From DATGKR01 sp035294565 (GTDB lineage: Bacteria; Actinomycetota; Acidimicrobiia; Acidimicrobiales; Palsa-688): a stretch of 50,530 nucleotides of DNA. The stretch's first letter is position 1. The number at the start of each line of letters is the position of its first letter. The translations under genes and the position numbers were made by a program. Of the stretch, positions 16,497 through 25,148 are shown one piece after another. The notes under the pieces are model-generated. The model saw nothing but the letters and a program-made list of their open reading frames with translations, was not told where the DNA came from and did no database searches. The stretch spans positions 1 through 50,530 of the forward strand of contig DATGKR010000073.1 in assembly GCA_035294565.1 (NCBI GenBank), written 5' to 3'.

Positions 16497-18217
16497 GCTC
16501 CTGGTTCCAGACGGCTGTCTTCTACGAGGTGCTCGTCCGCGGCTTCTACGACGCCAACGGGGACGGCAGCGGCGACCTGGCGGGGCTCACCTCCAAGCTC
16601 GACTACCTGCAATGGCTCGGCGTCGACTGCCTGTGGCTGCTGCCGATCTACCAGTCGCCGCTTCGCGACGGCGGCTATGACATCAGCGACTTCTGGACCA
16701 TCCTCCCCGAGTACGGGGACCTGGCCGACGCCGTGAACCTGATCGAGGAGGCCCACAAGCGGGGGATCCGCATCATCGCCGACCTGGTCGTCAACCACAC
16801 GTCGGACCAGCATCCCTGGTTCCAGGAGTCCCGCCTCGACACGACCAACGCCCGCGCCGACTGGTACGTGTGGTCCGACGACGAGGAGAGGTACAAGGAC
16901 GCTCGGATCATCTTCGTCGACACGGAGAAGTCCAACTGGACCTTCGACGCGCAGCGCGGGCAGTTCTACTGGCACCGGTTCTTCTCCCACCAGCCCGACC
17001 TCAACTACGACAACCCCGAGGTCGCCGACACCATGATCGACGTCTGCCGCTACTGGCTCGACATCGGTCTCGACGGCTTCCGCCTCGACGCCGTGCCGTA
17101 CCTGTTCGAACGCGACGGCACCAACTGCGAGAACCTTCCCGAGACCCACGAGTACCTGCGTAGGCTGCGCAAGGAGGTGGACGCCCTCTACCCGGGCAGG
17201 GTCCTCTTGGCCGAGGCGAACCAGTGGCCGGAGGACGTGGTCGAGTACTTCGGCGACGGCGACGAGTGCCACATGTGCTTCCACTTCCCGGTGATGCCCC
17301 GCATGTTCATGGCCGTCCGGCGCGAGCAGAGGTACCCGATAACCGAGATCCTCGCGCGCACGCCGCAGATCCCCCCCGGCTGCCAGTGGGGCATCTTCCT
17401 CCGCAACCACGACGAGCTGACCCTCGAGATGGTCACCGACGAGGAGCGCGACTACATGTGGGCCGAGTACGCCAAGGACCCGCGGATGAAGCGCAACATC
17501 GGGATCGGCCGACGCCTCGCCCCGCTCGTCGACGGGGACCGGCGGGTAGCAGAACTGCTTCACGCCCTCCTGTTCTCCTTCCCCGGCTCCCCGATCCTCT
17601 ACTACGGCGACGAGATCGGAATGGGCGACAACATCTACCTGGGCGACCGCGACGGCGTGCGCACGCCGATGCAGTGGTCGCCGGACCGCAACGCGGGCTT
17701 CAGCAGGGCGGACTTCGCCCAGCTGTACCTGCCGCCGTTGATGGACCCTGTCTACGGCTACCAGGCGGTCAACGTCGAGGCCCAGATGCGCAACCCCAGC
17801 TCGATCCTGCACTGGATGAAGCGCATGCTCGAGGTCCGCAAGCAGCACCCCGTCTTCGGCACCGGCAGCTTCGAGGTGATAACCGTCGACAACCCCTCGG
17901 TGCTCGCCTATGTGCGCTCGGCGGTCGAGCCGGAGGACGGAGCGGCCGCCCCCGTTGAAGGCGCCGATCCCGATGCCACCGCTTCGCGCCCCGACATCGT
18001 GCTCTGCGTCTGCAACCTGTCCAAGCTCGCCCAGCCGGCCGAGCTTCCGCTGCAACGCTGGGAGGGGAAGATCCCCATCGAGCTGCTAGGCCGGGTTCCT
18101 TTCCCGCGCATCGGCGAGCTGCCCTACTTCGTGACCCTCGCGCCCTACGGCTTCTACTGGTTCGAGCTGGTGGACCCACCCGGGAGGGGTTCACCGGCGG
18201 CAGAAGGAGGAGGCTGA
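16493..18217 (+). CDS. treS: Trehalose synthase (maltose alpha-D-glucosyltransferase)
   Basis: A GH13 isomerase interconverting trehalose and maltose. In the GlgE pathway it supplies maltose for phosphorylation by Mak. Active-site residues are D199 (GLDGFRLDAVPYL), E241 (VLLAEANQWPED) and the H306-D307 pair (FLRNHDELTLEM). The 574-residue length is typical of free-standing TreS; the maltokinase is a separate gene rather than a fusion. GTG 16493 overlaps the glgE stop as GTGA. A longer upstream open frame is only the shadow of glgE. The C-terminal 30 residues, rich in Pro and Gly, look disordered. Confidence 0.95.
   Translation: MSSWFQTAVFYEVLVRGFYDANGDGSGDLAGLTSKLDYLQWLGVDCLWLLPIYQSPLRDGGYDISDFWTILPEYGDLADAVNLIEEAHKRGIRIIADLVVNHTSDQHPWFQESRLDTTNARADWYVWSDDEERYKDARIIFVDTEKSNWTFDAQRGQFYWHRFFSHQPDLNYDNPEVADTMIDVCRYWLDIGLDGFRLDAVPYLFERDGTNCENLPETHEYLRRLRKEVDALYPGRVLLAEANQWPEDVVEYFGDGDECHMCFHFPVMPRMFMAVRREQRYPITEILARTPQIPPGCQWGIFLRNHDELTLEMVTDEERDYMWAEYAKDPRMKRNIGIGRRLAPLVDGDRRVAELLHALLFSFPGSPILYYGDEIGMGDNIYLGDRDGVRTPMQWSPDRNAGFSRADFAQLYLPPLMDPVYGYQAVNVEAQMRNPSSILHWMKRMLEVRKQHPVFGTGSFEVITVDNPSVLAYVRSAVEPEDGAAAPVEGADPDATASRPDIVLCVCNLSKLAQPAELPLQRWEGKIPIELLGRVPFPRIGELPYFVTLAPYGFYWFELVDPPGRGSPAAEGGG
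18205..18213 (+). promoter_or_regulatory. Strong ribosome binding site of mak
   Basis: AGGAGGAGG just before the mak GTG, inside the end of treS. It contrasts with the operon's first gene, which has no Shine-Dalgarno sequence. Confidence 0.7.
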
Positions 18218-18219
18218 AA

Positions 18220-19551
18220 GTGCTGAGCGACTGGCCGGCCGACCTGCAGGCTGCGCTTCCCGGCTACCTGGCCGCACAGCGGTGGTTCTCCGGGGCCGAA
18301 CCTCCCCCCGCCGAAGCGGTGCGCACAGCCAGCAGCCGGCGACTGTGGAGCGACGGGCACGCCAGGGAGCTCTGGCAGGTGCTGGTCGGCGTCGGCGAAG
18401 CCGTGTACCAGCTGGTGCTCGGCGTGCGCCCGGCGGGCGAGCCGGCCGAGTTCCTGCAAGGGCGGGACAAAGCGGTTCTGGGCTCGGTCGAGGGCGTATA
18501 CGTCTACGACGCCGTGTGGGATCCCGAGCTGGCGAAGACCCTGCTCGAGGTGATCTCGGGCGGTTCGCAGAAAGCCGACCGGAGCCGGCCTATGGGCGCC
18601 GAGCAGTCGAACAGCTCGCTCGTCTTCGACGATCGGCTGATCCTCAAGCTGTTCCGCCGGCTCCGGCCCGGCCGCAACCCGGACGTCGAGGTCACCACCG
18701 CGCTGGCCTCGGCGGGTTTCGGCCACGTCGCCGCGCCTCTCGTCGAGTGGCGCGACGACGAGTACGACTTCGCCTTCGGCCAGCAGTACCTAGCAGGCGG
18801 CACCGAGGGCTGGGCGCTGGCGCTCACCTCGCTGCGCGACCTGTACACGGGCGCTGCCGGAGCTCCCGCCGAGGCCGGCGGCGATTTCGCCGCGGAAGCG
18901 GCCCGGCTCGGCAGGGTGACCGCCGAGATGCACGTGGCCCTGCGCGACGTGTTCGGACAGGCGCAGAAAGGAGACGCCCAGCGCTCCTGGCAGGCGATGG
19001 TCCATGGGCTTCCCGCCCGGCTGGAAAGGGCCGGCCCCGCACTGGAGGACGCCGCCGGGCCGCTGCTCGAGCGCCTGAGCGCCGTGCCCGATCCCGGCCC
19101 GGCGATCCGGGTCCACGGCGACTTCCATCTGGGTCAGGTGATGAGGACCGACCTCGGCTGGTACGTGCTTGACTTCGAGGGGGAGCCGGCGAGGCCGCTG
19201 GAGGAGCGCCTGGCACCGGCGTCGCCCTACAAGGACGTGACGGGGATGCTCCGCTCGCTGCACTACGCGTCGAGGCACGCCCTGGTGGAGCGGGCGGTGG
19301 ACGACTGGGTGGAGATGCTCCCGGCCGCCGAGGCGTGGGAGGCGCACAACCGCCAGGCTTTCCTCGACGGCTACAGCTCCTGTCCCCGGATCGGGGAGCT
19401 GCTGCCCGACCCGGCTTCCTCGCCGGCGGTGATGGTCGGCTACGAGCTGGACAAGGCCCTGTACGAACTGGAGTACGAGCGTGCGCACCGGCCCGAGTGG
19501 GTATCCATCCCCATGGACGCCTTGGAGCGGCTGGTCGCCGGGACCTCGTGA
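18220..19551 (+). CDS. mak: Maltokinase
   Basis: A 443-residue kinase that phosphorylates maltose at C1 to give maltose-1-phosphate, the GlgE donor. It has the aminoglycoside-phosphotransferase-like C-lobe with the catalytic and metal-binding segments VHGDFHLGQVMRT and YVLDFEGEPARP, and the N-terminal cap region seen in actinobacterial Mak/Pep2 (LPGYLAAQRWFSG). GTG at 18220 lies 2 bp after the treS stop and is preceded by a strong AGGAGGAGG ribosome site. Position between treS and glgB fixes the assignment. Confidence 0.93.
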   Translation: MLSDWPADLQAALPGYLAAQRWFSGAEPPPAEAVRTASSRRLWSDGHARELWQVLVGVGEAVYQLVLGVRPAGEPAEFLQGRDKAVLGSVEGVYVYDAVWDPELAKTLLEVISGGSQKADRSRPMGAEQSNSSLVFDDRLILKLFRRLRPGRNPDVEVTTALASAGFGHVAAPLVEWRDDEYDFAFGQQYLAGGTEGWALALTSLRDLYTGAAGAPAEAGGDFAAEAARLGRVTAEMHVALRDVFGQAQKGDAQRSWQAMVHGLPARLERAGPALEDAAGPLLERLSAVPDPGPAIRVHGDFHLGQVMRTDLGWYVLDFEGEPARPLEERLAPASPYKDVTGMLRSLHYASRHALVERAVDDWVEMLPAAEAWEAHNRQAFLDGYSSCPRIGELLPDPASSPAVMVGYELDKALYELEYERAHRPEWVSIPMDALERLVAGTS

Positions 19552-19558
19552 AAGGAGG
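19551..19558 (+). promoter_or_regulatory. Strong ribosome binding site of glgB
   Basis: AAAGGAGG beginning at the last base of mak and ending 5 nt before the glgB GTG at 19564; it decides that start. Confidence 0.7.
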
Positions 19559-19563
19559 CGATC

Positions 19564-21759
19564 GTGGCTGACAGAGAGCTGGAGCTGATCGTCGCCGGGC
19601 GCCACAGTGACCCCCACCGGGTGCTGGGGCTGCACGGCGGCGTGGTGCGCGCCTACCGCCCCGACGCCGCCGGCATGCGCCTGCTCTGCGACGGGCAGGT
19701 CACCGAGATGAAGATGGTCCACCCGGCGGGGGTGTTCGAAGGGCGCTTGGACTGCGAAGGCGACGACACCCTCTACGAGCTGGAGGCCGTCTACCGTCGC
19801 GGCGGCCAGGAGTCGACCTTCCGGTTCCACGACGCCTACCGCGCCTGGCCCACGCTCGGGGAGATGGACATCTACCTCTTCGGGGAGGGCCGCCACCACC
19901 GCCTGTGGGAGGTGCTCGGCGCCCACCCGAGGGTGCATGACGGTCTGGCGGGAGTGTCGTTCGCCGTTTGGGCGCCCAACGCCAAAGCGGTGCGGGTCGT
20001 CGGGGACTGGAATCTCTGGGACGGCCGGGTGCACCAGATGCGCTCCCTCGGCGCTTCGGGCGTGTGGGAGCTGTTCATCCCCGGGGTGGAGCCCGGCGCC
20101 CGCTACAAGTACGAGCTGGTCACGGCCGACGAGCGCCTGGTGCTGAAGACCGACCCGATGGCGTTCCAGATGGAGCAGCCGCCGGCGACGGCGAGCGTCG
20201 TCGCCGCGCCCTCCCGCCACAGATGGGCTGACTCGCAGTGGCTGGCCGAAAGGGCGGAGGCCGACCTTCTGCACCGGCCGATGGCCGTCTACGAGATGCA
20301 CCTGGGATCGTGGCGCCACACCGACGACGGGGCCGGCGGCCGGCGCCCGCTCACCTACCTGGAGCTGGCAGAAACGCTGCCTGGATATCTGGCGGGTATG
20401 GGTTTCACCCACGTCGAGCTCATGCCAGTCGCCGAGCACCCTTTCAGCGGGTCGTGGGGATACCAGGTCTCCGGCTACTACGCCCCGACTTCTCGCTACG
20501 GCACACCCGACGATTTCCGGGCGCTGGTGGACGCCCTGCACCAGGCGGGCATCGGGGTGATCGTCGACTGGGTGCCCGCCCACTTCCCACGCGACGAGTT
20601 CGCCCTCGCCCGCTTCGACGGCACGCACCTCTACGAGCACGCCGACCCCCGCCAGGGGGAGCACCCCGACTGGGGGACGCTGATCTTCAACTTCGGGCGC
20701 AACGAGGTGCGCAACTTCTTGATCGCCAACGCCCTCTACTGGATCGAGGAGTTCCACGTCGACGCCCTGCGGGTCGATGCCGTCGCGTCCATCCTCTACC
20801 TGGACTACTCCCGCCAGCCGGGCCAGTGGGTGCCCAACCGCTTCGGCGGGAGGGAGAACCTGGAGGCCGTCTCGTTCCTGAAGGAGGTCAACGAGACCGT
20901 GTTCGGACTGCACCCCGGCGTCACGGTCATAGCCGAGGAGTCGACCGCCTGGCCGGGTGTTTCGCGCCCCACCTACCTGGGCGGGCTCGGGTTCGGGTTC
21001 AAGTGGAACATGGGATGGATGCACGACACCCTCGACTACTTCCACCACGACCCCGTCCACCGCCGCTACCACCACCACGAGCTGACCTTCGGTTTGCTCT
21101 ACGCCTGGTCGGAGAACTTCGTCCTGCCCCTCTCCCATGACGAGGTGGTGCACGGCAAGGGCTCGCTGCTCAACAAGATGCCCGGTGACCGCTGGCAGCA
21201 GCTGGCGAACCTGCGGGCTCTTTACGCGTGGATGTGGGCGCACCCGGGCAAGAAGCTGCTGTTCATGGGTGCCGAGCTCGCGCCCGAGCGGGAGTGGAAC
21301 TATGAGACGGAGCTCGACTGGTGGATCCTCGACAGCTGGGAGCAGCACCGGGGCGTCGCCTCGCTGCTGCGCACCCTGAACGGTCTCTACCGAGAGCTGC
21401 CCGCGCTTTGGAGGCGCGACGACCAGCCGGAGGGCTTCGAATGGGTGGACGCCGACGACTCCGACCAGAGCGTCCTGTCGTTCCTGCGTCTCGACGGCTC
21501 AGGGGAGACGATGCTCTGCGTCGCCAACCTCACCCCCTTGCCCCGCCACGGCTACCGCGTCGGGCTGCCCTCCGCCGGCCGCTGGAGGGAGATCCTCAAC
21601 ACCGACGCCGCGGAGCTGGGCGGCAGCGGCGTCGGCAACCTCGGCGGGGTGGACGCAGAGGAGGTCCCCTGGCACGGCCGGCCCTACTCCGCCCCGATGA
21701 CCCTGCCCCCCCTGGCGGTCCTGTGGTTCAAGCCGGAGGCCAGCGTCCTCGAAGCGTGA
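19564..21759 (+). CDS. glgB: 1,4-alpha-glucan branching enzyme
   Basis: A GH13_9 enzyme that creates alpha-1,6 branches in the GlgE product. The 731 residues contain an N-terminal beta-sandwich region, a CBM48 domain (about 120-215; FAVWAPNAKAVRVVGDWNLW), and the catalytic barrel with D405 (DALRVDAVASILYLDYSR), E458 (VTVIAEESTAWP) and LPLSHDEVVHGKGS. A C-terminal all-beta domain follows. The GTG start is set by AAAGGAGG. Last gene of glgE-treS-mak-glgB; no glgA or glgC is in the window, consistent with glucan made through maltose-1-phosphate here. Confidence 0.96.
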   Translation: MADRELELIVAGRHSDPHRVLGLHGGVVRAYRPDAAGMRLLCDGQVTEMKMVHPAGVFEGRLDCEGDDTLYELEAVYRRGGQESTFRFHDAYRAWPTLGEMDIYLFGEGRHHRLWEVLGAHPRVHDGLAGVSFAVWAPNAKAVRVVGDWNLWDGRVHQMRSLGASGVWELFIPGVEPGARYKYELVTADERLVLKTDPMAFQMEQPPATASVVAAPSRHRWADSQWLAERAEADLLHRPMAVYEMHLGSWRHTDDGAGGRRPLTYLELAETLPGYLAGMGFTHVELMPVAEHPFSGSWGYQVSGYYAPTSRYGTPDDFRALVDALHQAGIGVIVDWVPAHFPRDEFALARFDGTHLYEHADPRQGEHPDWGTLIFNFGRNEVRNFLIANALYWIEEFHVDALRVDAVASILYLDYSRQPGQWVPNRFGGRENLEAVSFLKEVNETVFGLHPGVTVIAEESTAWPGVSRPTYLGGLGFGFKWNMGWMHDTLDYFHHDPVHRRYHHHELTFGLLYAWSENFVLPLSHDEVVHGKGSLLNKMPGDRWQQLANLRALYAWMWAHPGKKLLFMGAELAPEREWNYETELDWWILDSWEQHRGVASLLRTLNGLYRELPALWRRDDQPEGFEWVDADDSDQSVLSFLRLDGSGETMLCVANLTPLPRHGYRVGLPSAGRWREILNTDAAELGGSGVGNLGGVDAEEVPWHGRPYSAPMTLPPLAVLWFKPEASVLEA

Positions 21760-21837
21760 GGACGGCCACCGAGGGTGGACGCGCCTGTCCGTCTCTTGCG
21801 GGCGTGAAGCTCGGCTGGGCGGAAACGCTGCCGTCGC

Positions 21838-22824
21838 CTAGGCGTGGGCGGCGATCTCGCTCTGAAGCCCCTCCGCCGCCCGCTCGGGGGGCACGACGTT
21901 GATCAGCACGCCGGAGCCCATCTCGAAGCCGCCGCGCGTCGAGATCTTCGGCACCAGGTGCACGTGCCAGTGGAAATCGGCTTTGGCGCGGAACGGCGCC
22001 GAGTGGAACATGATGTTGTAGGCGACGTCGCCGAGCCTGCCGCGAAGGCACGACAGGGCGAGCGCAACCGAACGCCCGACCGCCGAGAGGTCCTCGTCGT
22101 CGGCGTCGTGGAGATGGGGTTCGTGGACGCGAGGGACGAGGAGCATCTCATAGGGGGTGCCGCTCCAGAAGGGGCAGAGGACCATGACCCTCTCGTCGGC
22201 GTAGACGACCCGGTGGGCGGCCTCCTCCTCCGCTTCGACGGTGGCGCAGAGCAGGCAGTTGCCCTGGAATCGGGCGAAGCCGGCCAGCTCGTTGGCCGCC
22301 TCTCCGGGGATGAACGGCATGGACAGGAGCTGACCGTGCGGGTGCTCGATGGAGGCCCCCGCCTCGCGTCCGCAGTTGACGACCGCCTGGCTGTAGCGCA
22401 GCCCGGGGATGGCCGAGTGCTCGGCCATGCGGTCCCTGATCGCCAGCATGATCTGGGCGGAATGCTCGGGGCCGATATCGGCCCAGCTGACGTTGTGGTC
22501 GGGGGAGAGGACGACGACGTCGTGCACGCCGCTGGCGGGAGCCTGGGTGAACACCGGCCCGAGGTGGGAGACGACCATCGGCTCGTTGCCGCTGAACGCC
22601 GGGTAGAGGTTCCCCACCACCCGAACCTCCCACTCGCCGCTCGGACCCAGCCGTTCGAGCACCGGCGGCACGTCGGGCTCGTGGCCGGGGCAGAACGGGC
22701 ACGGGCGCAGCGGGTCGTCCTCCACGGGAAGGCGGCGGGGGAGGAAATCGGAGGGTCGCTGCGCGCGCTCGCCGGCGATCACGACCCACCGGCCGGTCAT
22801 CGGGTCGAGCCTTAGCTGGCTCAC
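21838..22824 (-). CDS. galT: Galactose-1-phosphate uridylyltransferase
   Basis: A HIT-superfamily Leloir enzyme exchanging UMP between UDP-glucose and galactose-1-phosphate. Key features of the 328-residue protein: zinc-binding CPFCPGHE near residue 43, the nucleophile region IEHPHGQLLSMPF (HPH with the UMP-accepting His), and C-terminal HWHVHLVPK. No galK or galE accompanies it. GTG 22824 starts MSQLRLDPMTGRWVVIAGERA, the usual N-terminus, with TATCCT 8 nt upstream. Convergent with glgB across a 78-bp gap that holds nothing clear. Confidence 0.92.
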   Translation of the reverse strand: MSQLRLDPMTGRWVVIAGERAQRPSDFLPRRLPVEDDPLRPCPFCPGHEPDVPPVLERLGPSGEWEVRVVGNLYPAFSGNEPMVVSHLGPVFTQAPASGVHDVVVLSPDHNVSWADIGPEHSAQIMLAIRDRMAEHSAIPGLRYSQAVVNCGREAGASIEHPHGQLLSMPFIPGEAANELAGFARFQGNCLLCATVEAEEEAAHRVVYADERVMVLCPFWSGTPYEMLLVPRVHEPHLHDADDEDLSAVGRSVALALSCLRGRLGDVAYNIMFHSAPFRAKADFHWHVHLVPKISTRGGFEMGSGVLINVVPPERAAEGLQSEIAAHA

Positions 22825-22832
22825 GCCAACCC

Positions 22833-22838
22833 AGGATA
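22833..22838 (-). promoter_or_regulatory. Putative -10 box of galT
   Basis: TATCCT on the minus strand, 8 nt before the GTG start at 22824. Confidence 0.45.
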
Positions 22839-22901
22839 GTTGCTAGCAGGTGCCACTCCCGCGACGGTACCGCTGCCGCCGCCGTATGGGGCGCGCCCCG
22901 G

Positions 22902-22907
22902 TAGCGT
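22902..22907 (+). promoter_or_regulatory. Putative -10 box of the cysteine desulfurase-mnmA unit
   Basis: TAGCGT, 7 nt before the GTG at 22915. The same hexamer precedes the PhoU-DUF47 gene and the gene at 47108. Confidence 0.5.
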
Positions 22908-22914
22908 ACGGGTC

Positions 22915-24036
22915 GTGACCGTCTACCTCGACCACGCAGCGGGCAGCCCGCTGCGCTGCGAGGCCGCCGCGGCGATGCAGGAGTGGATCACCGGCGCCTT
23001 CGGCAACCCGTCGGGGGGCCACCACGTCGCCCGCCGTGCCCGCGCCGCCGTCGACGAGTCGAGGGACCGCGTAGCCGAGTTCCTCGGGGTCCAGCCGGGT
23101 GGCGTCGTGTTCACATCCGGTGGCACCGAGGCTGACAACCTGGCCGTGCTCGGCCCCCTCCTGGCCGGCCGCCGCGGGGCTGTGGTGGTGAGCGCCGTGG
23201 AGCACCCCGCCGTCCTCGAAGCGGCCCGTGCCAGCGGCCGGGAGGTGAGGGTCGCTGCCGTCGGGCCCGACGGCAGGGTGGAAGCCGAGCAGCTGCGCAA
23301 GGTTGTGGACAAAGACGTGGCCGTCGTGTCGGTACAGCTCGCCAACCACGAGACCGGCGTGGTGCAGGACATCCCGGGGTTGGCGGCGAGGGTCCGCAAA
23401 TGGGCTCCTGGCGCCGTGTTCCACACCGACGCCGTTCAGGGGGCGCCATGGCTGCCGCTTCCCGAAGCGACGGCCGGCGCCGATCTGGTGACAATAAGCG
23501 CTCACAAGCTGGGCGGCCCCCAGGGGGCGGGGGCGCTGGGGATCCGCGGCGCGGTGGAGGTCGCGCCGGTGATCCGCGGCGGCGGCCAGGAAGGGGAGCG
23601 GAGGAGCGGTACCCACAACGTGGCTGCGATAGTCGGCTTGGCCGCCGCCGTCGGCTCGCTGGACCTGTCGTGCGCGACGGCGGTCGCCGCGCGGCGCGAC
23701 CGGTTGTGGACAGCCATCTCCGGGTCGCTGGAGGGCGCGGTACGCACTGGGGCCGGGTCGCCTCTCGTGCCCGGCCACCTGCACCTGCGGATACCGGGCG
23801 CCGACAGCGAGTCGATGGTGTTCCTCCTCGACGAGGCGGGGGTGTGCGCGTCTGCCGGAGCCGCCTGCGCCAGCGGGGCGGCCGAGCCGAGCCCGGTGCT
23901 GCTCGCCATGGGCGTCGACAAGTCGGAGGCGGGGTGCGCGCTGCGCCTCACCCTCGGGCCGTCGACGACAGACGCCGATGTCGACGCTGCAGCCGCGGCG
24001 GTGGTCGCCGCCGCCTTGACGTTGCAAGAGGACTGA
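22915..24036 (+). CDS. Cysteine desulfurase (NifS/IscS-like)
   Basis: A PLP enzyme that removes sulfur from cysteine as an enzyme persulfide. In the 373-residue model, the PLP lysine is K198 (TISAHKLGGPQGAGAL), H97 is the PLP-stacking His (SAVEHPAVL) and C318 is the persulfide Cys (CASAGAACASG). GTG 22915 yields MTVYLDHAAGSPLR, the standard N-terminus, and TAGCGT supports it. mnmA starts 3 bp downstream, so this desulfurase is probably dedicated at least in part to tRNA thiolation; a role in Fe-S assembly cannot be excluded. Confidence 0.93.
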   Translation: MTVYLDHAAGSPLRCEAAAAMQEWITGAFGNPSGGHHVARRARAAVDESRDRVAEFLGVQPGGVVFTSGGTEADNLAVLGPLLAGRRGAVVVSAVEHPAVLEAARASGREVRVAAVGPDGRVEAEQLRKVVDKDVAVVSVQLANHETGVVQDIPGLAARVRKWAPGAVFHTDAVQGAPWLPLPEATAGADLVTISAHKLGGPQGAGALGIRGAVEVAPVIRGGGQEGERRSGTHNVAAIVGLAAAVGSLDLSCATAVAARRDRLWTAISGSLEGAVRTGAGSPLVPGHLHLRIPGADSESMVFLLDEAGVCASAGAACASGAAEPSPVLLAMGVDKSEAGCALRLTLGPSTTDADVDAAAAAVVAAALTLQED

Positions 24037-24039
24037 CAG

Positions 24040-25098
24040 ATGAAGGTGCTCGTGGCCATGTCTGGCGGTGTGGACTCTTCGGTGGCGGCGGCGCTGGCCC
24101 TGGCGGGCGGCCACTCGGTGGTAGGCGCGACGATGAAGCTTTGGGGCGGGCCCGCAGACCGCGGATGCTGCTCGGTCTCCGACGTCGACGACGCCCGCAG
24201 GGTCGCCCAGCAGCTCGGCATCGCCCACCACGTGTTCAACTTCTCCGCCGACTTCGAGCGCCACGTCGTCGAGCCCTACGTGGCCGACCACGCGGCCGGG
24301 GCGACGCCCAACCCCTGCATCGAGTGCAACCGCCACGTCAAATTCGACAGTTTCCTGCGGCGGGCACTGCGGCTCGGCTTCGACGCGGTGGCGACCGGGC
24401 ACCACGCGAGAGTGGTCCGCGACCCCGACGGCTCGTGGTCCTTGCGCCGCGGAGCCGACGCGGCGAAAGACCAGTCCTACGTCCTGCACATGCTCGGCCA
24501 GGAGCAGCTCGCCCGGGTCCTCCTGCCCGTCGGGGAGATGACCAAGGCGGAGGTGCGCGCCGAGGCGGCCAGGCTGGGTTTGCGGACTGCGGCCAAGGCG
24601 GACAGCCAGGACGTGTGCTTCATCTCCTCCGCCGCGGGGCGCGCCGCCTTCCTGGCCGAGCGGATGGCGCTGCACCCCGGCCGGGTCGTGGACCGCGCCG
24701 GCAGGACGCTCGGCGAGGTGGAGGCGGTCGAGCTGGTCACCGTCGGCCAGCGCAGAGGGCTCGGAGCGGCCGCCGGGCGCTACGCCGTCGAGGTGGACGT
24801 CGCCCGGCGCACCGTCACCGCCGGCACGGCGGACGAGCTGATGGTCAGCTCGGTCCCCGTCGGGCCGCCGGCGTGGGTGGCCGGGGCGCCCGACCCCGCC
24901 GAGGACCTGGAGGTGCAGACCAGCGCCCACGGCACCCCGGTGCCCGCCCGCTGGCACCCCGCTCCGGGCAGCGCGCCCGGAGGCGTGGCCGGCCGGGTGC
25001 TCACCGCCTCGCCCATCCGCCGGGTCGCACCAGGCCAGAGCGTCGTGCTCTACCGGGGGGACAGGGTGGTCGGCGGCGCCGTGGCGGCGCCCGCCTGA
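24040..25098 (+). CDS. mnmA: tRNA-specific 2-thiouridylase
   Basis: Installs sulfur at U34 of Lys, Glu and Gln tRNAs using ATP and a relayed persulfide. The PP-loop is SGGVDSS (8-14). The probable catalytic cysteines are C96 (NPCIECNRHVKF) and C193 (SQDVCFIS). The C-terminal beta-barrel domain is present, giving the usual 352 residues. It lies 3 bp after the cysteine desulfurase, the expected sulfur donor, and is almost certainly co-transcribed with it. Confidence 0.96.
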   Translation: MKVLVAMSGGVDSSVAAALALAGGHSVVGATMKLWGGPADRGCCSVSDVDDARRVAQQLGIAHHVFNFSADFERHVVEPYVADHAAGATPNPCIECNRHVKFDSFLRRALRLGFDAVATGHHARVVRDPDGSWSLRRGADAAKDQSYVLHMLGQEQLARVLLPVGEMTKAEVRAEAARLGLRTAAKADSQDVCFISSAAGRAAFLAERMALHPGRVVDRAGRTLGEVEAVELVTVGQRRGLGAAAGRYAVEVDVARRTVTAGTADELMVSSVPVGPPAWVAGAPDPAEDLEVQTSAHGTPVPARWHPAPGSAPGGVAGRVLTASPIRRVAPGQSVVLYRGDRVVGGAVAAPA

Positions 25099-25136
25099 CC
25101 GCGCCGCGCGGGCGGGCCACACCGGGGCCGCAAGGG

Positions 25137-25142
25137 TACGTT
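25137..25142 (+). promoter_or_regulatory. Putative -10 box of ligA
   Basis: TACGTT, 6 nt before the GTG start at 25149. Consistent with leaderless transcription separate from mnmA. Confidence 0.45.
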
Positions 25143-25148
25143 GAGAAG

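Noticed and set aside
18790..21348. 852-codon minus-strand open frame opposite mak and glgB
   Set aside because: Its composition (Val, His, Glu, Gly, Arg) is the usual antisense reading of GC-rich genes; no motifs.
14687..21759. Genomic island or horizontally acquired glycogen cluster
   Set aside because: Base composition and start-codon habits look like the rest of the window, and there are no integrases, tRNA edges or insertion sequences.
23400..25148. Open frame extending ligA about 580 codons upstream
   Set aside because: It runs through the cysteine desulfurase and mnmA in another frame; ligA similarity begins only at GTG 25149.
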